Assembly (NCBI RefSeq): GCF_025917315.1
Contig: NZ_CP080627.1
Location: 2,170,001 to 2,234,000, forward strand
DNA: 64,000 nucleotides
Direction of reading: 5' to 3'
From: Halomonas qaidamensis
Lineage (GTDB): Bacteria > Pseudomonadota > Gammaproteobacteria > Pseudomonadales > Halomonadaceae
This document shows, piece after piece, positions 61,604 to 64,000 of this stretch. The position numbers and the translations under genes are program-made. Position 1 is the stretch's first letter. Every line of letters starts with the position of its first letter. The notes under the pieces were generated by a model that ran no database searches, was not told where the DNA came from, and saw nothing but the letters and a program-made list of their open reading frames with translations.

Positions 61604-62563
61604 TTAGTGGCGATCATTAGCCGTCAGTAGCAAACACCCTTCTGGCAACAGCACCTTTAGGGCAAGCGGCACTACTTCGACGCAAAAGCGTTCATAACGA
61701 CGCGCCTCTCCATCTAAGGTTAACGGCCAAGGCTCATCATCTGGCTGGGTCGTTACAGATAGCTGGTTGGCGGTAAAGTAGCGCACAAAGCGCCCTTCAG
61801 ATGGGAATTGCTGCAGCTCATTTAACAAGGTTGGCAGTTCGGCCGCCGATGAAAAATCCTTGACTAGCAGCACATCGAAACGACCATCGTCGAGCTTGGC
61901 TCTTGGCGCTAATACTTGCCCACCACCCGACTGACGCCCATTACCTAGTGCAAGAAGTAAAAGGGAGGCTTCTTGCTGCTGATCACCCCAAGACAACGTG
62001 CCGCGATAGCTTCGGTGCCGCCAAGCTTTTAGCGCTCCCATCAAGGAATAGGCACCTCCACCCAACATGCGCTTCAGCGTTTTGGGAGTCGATGACGTTA
62101 TTTCAGCGCCAAAACCACCGGTCAACATATTGATATAATAGCTGATGGCTTCTTCAGTAGCTGATTGAGCGGTTATTCTGACCACATCTATCGGCGAGGA
62201 TGACAAACGCCCGGCGGCTTCGAGCGCTGGCCCTGGCTCTAACGGCAAGCCAAGAGAAGTAGCAAAATCATTGGCACTGCCTAACGGCACAATGCCTAGT
62301 GCAGGACGGCGATCATGGGCGATCCGCATTAGCCCGTTCACCACTTCATTAACGGTTCCATCGCCGCCACAGGCAATCACCCGCGTAGCGCCCAGCTCGA
62401 CCGACTGGGCAGCAAAGTCAGCGGCGTCGCCCCCTTCCCAAGTCGAACGTACGGTAATCGGCATCCCTGCCTTACGCTGCTGCTCAACAGCGTCACGCAG
62501 CGCCGGGTTACCGGCAGACTTACCGTTAATAATCAGTAAATAGTGCTGCTGTATCTCTGTCAC
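61604..62563 (-). CDS. yegS: Diacylglycerol-kinase-fold lipid kinase (YegS family)
   Basis: Cytoplasmic kinase of the DAGK catalytic-domain family, likely phosphorylating a lipid such as phosphatidylglycerol or diacylglycerol. Motifs: LLIINGKSAGNP, the nucleotide-binding ACGGDGTVNEVVNGL, and GIVPLGSANDFATSLGLP. The chosen start is GTG 62563, five bases after AGGGAAGG, giving 319 residues (E. coli YegS 299); a GTG ten codons earlier (62593) is the alternative and would leave only nine bases to pepN. Probably co-transcribed with pepN. Substrate is not deducible. Confidence 0.9.
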   Translation of the reverse strand: MTEIQQHYLLIINGKSAGNPALRDAVEQQRKAGMPITVRSTWEGGDAADFAAQSVELGATRVIACGGDGTVNEVVNGLMRIAHDRRPALGIVPLGSANDFATSLGLPLEPGPALEAAGRLSSSPIDVVRITAQSATEEAISYYINMLTGGFGAEITSSTPKTLKRMLGGGAYSLMGALKAWRHRSYRGTLSWGDQQQEASLLLLALGNGRQSGGGQVLAPRAKLDDGRFDVLLVKDFSSAAELPTLLNELQQFPSEGRFVRYFTANQLSVTTQPDDEPWPLTLDGEARRYERFCVEVVPLALKVLLPEGCLLLTANDRH

Positions 62564-62602
62564 CGGCGCCTTCCCTCTCCATGGTTTATTCACTGGTATA
62601 TC

Positions 62603-64000
62603 TTATGCCAGCGCTTTCTCAACAACTTCAAACACATTAGACGATAGCGGCTCTTGCTTAATACGTACAAGTTCATCACGCATTAACTGTTGCCGCTCTT
62701 CGTCAAAACGCTGCCACCGTGTCAATGGTGTTACTAGACGTGCAGCTATTTCAGGGTTTAAACGATTTAGCTCGATAACCACATCAGCTAACAGTGCGTA
62801 TCCCTTACCGTCTAAGCGATGGAAATTAACCCGATTTTGGGCAAATGCGCCTATCAGCGCGCGCACTTTATTAGGATTCTTGATTGAAAATGCGGGATGC
62901 TGCATTAAATACTGAACACGATCGAGAACATCAGACTGCGGGCGTGAAACCTGTATGGTAAACCACTGATCCATAACCAGCGGATCGTGTGCCCATTTTT
63001 CGCCAAATGCTTTCAATGCAGGAGACGCTATGTCATCACGGTCGCTATGCACCAACAACGTCAGCGCATGGCGAACATCGGTCATGTTATGTTCCGCAGC
63101 AAACTGCGTTTCACAAAACGCAATGCCCTCTTCGTCCTCAATCGCCATTAAATAGGTTAAGGCGATATTTTTGAGGCTACGCTGGGCAATCTGTTCAGGC
63201 GTTGGCGCATAAGGCTCATCGCTTTGATTCGCTTTATACACGGCGACAAATTCATCACGAAGCGCAACCGCCAAGGACTGTCGCACAAATTCGCGAGCGG
63301 CATGGATCGCATCCACATCAACGATGGGTTGCTGCTCGGCGATGTAAGCTTCAGAGGGTAGCGTTAGCATTTCAGCAAGCACCGCTTTATCGCTCATAGC
63401 ACCGGTAAGCAGCGTTCTAAATGCTTCAACAACGCGAGTATCCATGACCTTTTCAACACCATTACGGTGCGCAGCGATCAGATCATCTAGCGCCAGCATG
63501 GCAAGCCGCTGTCCCGCATCCCAACGGTTAAAGCCATCGCTATCATGAGTCAGTAAAAACGCAAGATCTTCACGTGAGTAAGGGAAATGCAGTTTTACAG
63601 GTGCCGAAAAATCGCGTAGCAGTGAAGGAACCGGTGCTTCAGCAACGTCAGTAAAGACAAACGTTTGCTCATCGCCAGTGAGATGAATTACAGCATCTTT
63701 GCCCAGCTTTTCACCTGACAACGTTAATGTCAGGTCCTGACCTGACTTGGTACCCACTAGCCCCATACGCACAGGAATATGTAGTGGCAGTTTTTCTGGC
63801 TGCCCAGGGGTGGCGGGGGTACGCTGGCGCAGAGTGAGATGATACTCCGCATGAGCGTAATCGTACTCGCCGTGCGCATCGATTTCAGGGGTGCCTGCCT
63901 GGGAGTACCAACGCATAAATTGGTTAAGATCCGCGCCAGATACTTCGGCCATACAGCCCACAAAGTCTTCTATGGTGACTGCCTGCCCATCAAAACGCTC
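62603..64000 (-). CDS. pepN: Aminopeptidase N, C-terminal part (cut by window edge)
   Basis: C-terminal portion of the M1-family zinc aminopeptidase PepN; the frame is open to the last base of the window, so the N-terminal catalytic HExxH domain lies outside. The 465 visible residues include RFDGQAVTIEDFVGCMAEVSGADLNQFMRWYSQAGTP (end of the catalytic domain, beginning of the beta domain) and the all-helical C-terminal domain (VRALIGAFAQNRVNFHRLDGKGYALLADVVIELNRLNP). The call is firm on these segments. An internal ATG at 63961 is not the true start. Confidence 0.95.
   Translation of the reverse strand, partial: ERFDGQAVTIEDFVGCMAEVSGADLNQFMRWYSQAGTPEIDAHGEYDYAHAEYHLTLRQRTPATPGQPEKLPLHIPVRMGLVGTKSGQDLTLTLSGEKLGKDAVIHLTGDEQTFVFTDVAEAPVPSLLRDFSAPVKLHFPYSREDLAFLLTHDSDGFNRWDAGQRLAMLALDDLIAAHRNGVEKVMDTRVVEAFRTLLTGAMSDKAVLAEMLTLPSEAYIAEQQPIVDVDAIHAAREFVRQSLAVALRDEFVAVYKANQSDEPYAPTPEQIAQRSLKNIALTYLMAIEDEEGIAFCETQFAAEHNMTDVRHALTLLVHSDRDDIASPALKAFGEKWAHDPLVMDQWFTIQVSRPQSDVLDRVQYLMQHPAFSIKNPNKVRALIGAFAQNRVNFHRLDGKGYALLADVVIELNRLNPEIAARLVTPLTRWQRFDEERQQLMRDELVRIKQEPLSSNVFEVVEKALA

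Overview
The window is a gene-dense, single-copy core-genome segment of a gammaproteobacterium. Gene order and protein sequences fit Halomonas or a close relative in the Halomonadaceae. The long run rsmI-lpoA-yraN-SIS-dolP-sspB-sspA-petCBA-rpsI-rplM, then degS/algW-hisDG-murA-mla-kdsD-kdsC-lptCAB-rpoN-hpf-ptsN-rapZ-ptsO-pmbA-darP-tldD-yhdP-rng-maf-mreDCB-gatCAB, is the arrangement I know from Pseudomonas. The very acidic small lipoprotein and the organism-specific gaps (no mraZ, no hisC here) point away from Pseudomonas itself. No transposase, integrase, phage gene, CRISPR array, tRNA or rRNA was seen.

Layout. 1-9.6 kb (minus strand): division and cell wall (dcw) cluster rsmH-ftsL-ftsI-murE-murF-mraY-murD-ftsW, tightly overlapped and continuing past the left edge (murG expected). 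9.6-10.0 kb: RNase P RNA (rnpB). 10.0-14.2 kb: rsmI, and divergently lpoA-yraN-SIS protein-dolP (envelope). 14.2-19.2 kb (minus): sspB, sspA, cytochrome bc1 operon petABC, ribosomal operon rplM-rpsI. 19.5-23.7 kb: zapE, yhcB/zapG, a Nif3-family gene and a DegS/AlgW periplasmic protease. 23.7-30.5 kb (minus): mlaFEDCB (outer-membrane lipid asymmetry), ibaG, murA, hisG, hisD. 30.7-37.9 kb (plus): kdsD-kdsC (Kdo synthesis), lptC-lptA-lptB (LPS transport), rpoN, hpf, ptsN, rapZ, ptsO (nitrogen PTS branch). 38-50 kb: pmbA, darP and tldD, yhdP, rng, maf, mreD, mreC, mreB. 50.2-53.5 kb (plus): gatCAB amidotransferase. 53.6-64 kb: sixA, gpsA, htpG, a DUF1232 gene, slt, a LysE exporter, a cold-shock protein, an acidic repeat lipoprotein, a YegS-type kinase and the C-terminal part of pepN, cut by the right edge.

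The dominant theme is the cell envelope: precursor synthesis (murA, murDEF, mraY), septal and lateral synthesis (ftsW, ftsI, ftsL, mreBCD), synthase activation (lpoA), turnover (slt), LPS precursor and transport (kdsCD, lptABC), phospholipid trafficking (mla, yhdP) and stress surveillance (degS, dolP). Regulatory genes in the same blocks (rpoN, ptsN, ptsO, rapZ, hpf) link this to nitrogen and carbon status.

No wholly new system was found. The observations most worth following are a near-consensus sigma-54 promoter in front of rpoN itself, a consensus sigma-32 promoter plus a perfect 12-bp hairpin in the htpG leader, the absence of mraZ with rnpB directly abutting the dcw cluster, an unrecognised acidic lipoprotein with two 32-residue repeats, a heptanucleotide tandem array at the end of zapE, and three 12-bp-phased TGTTAAG boxes in the yhcB leader. 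Start sites were chosen by ribosome-binding sites and family lengths; several differ from the longest possible ORF.
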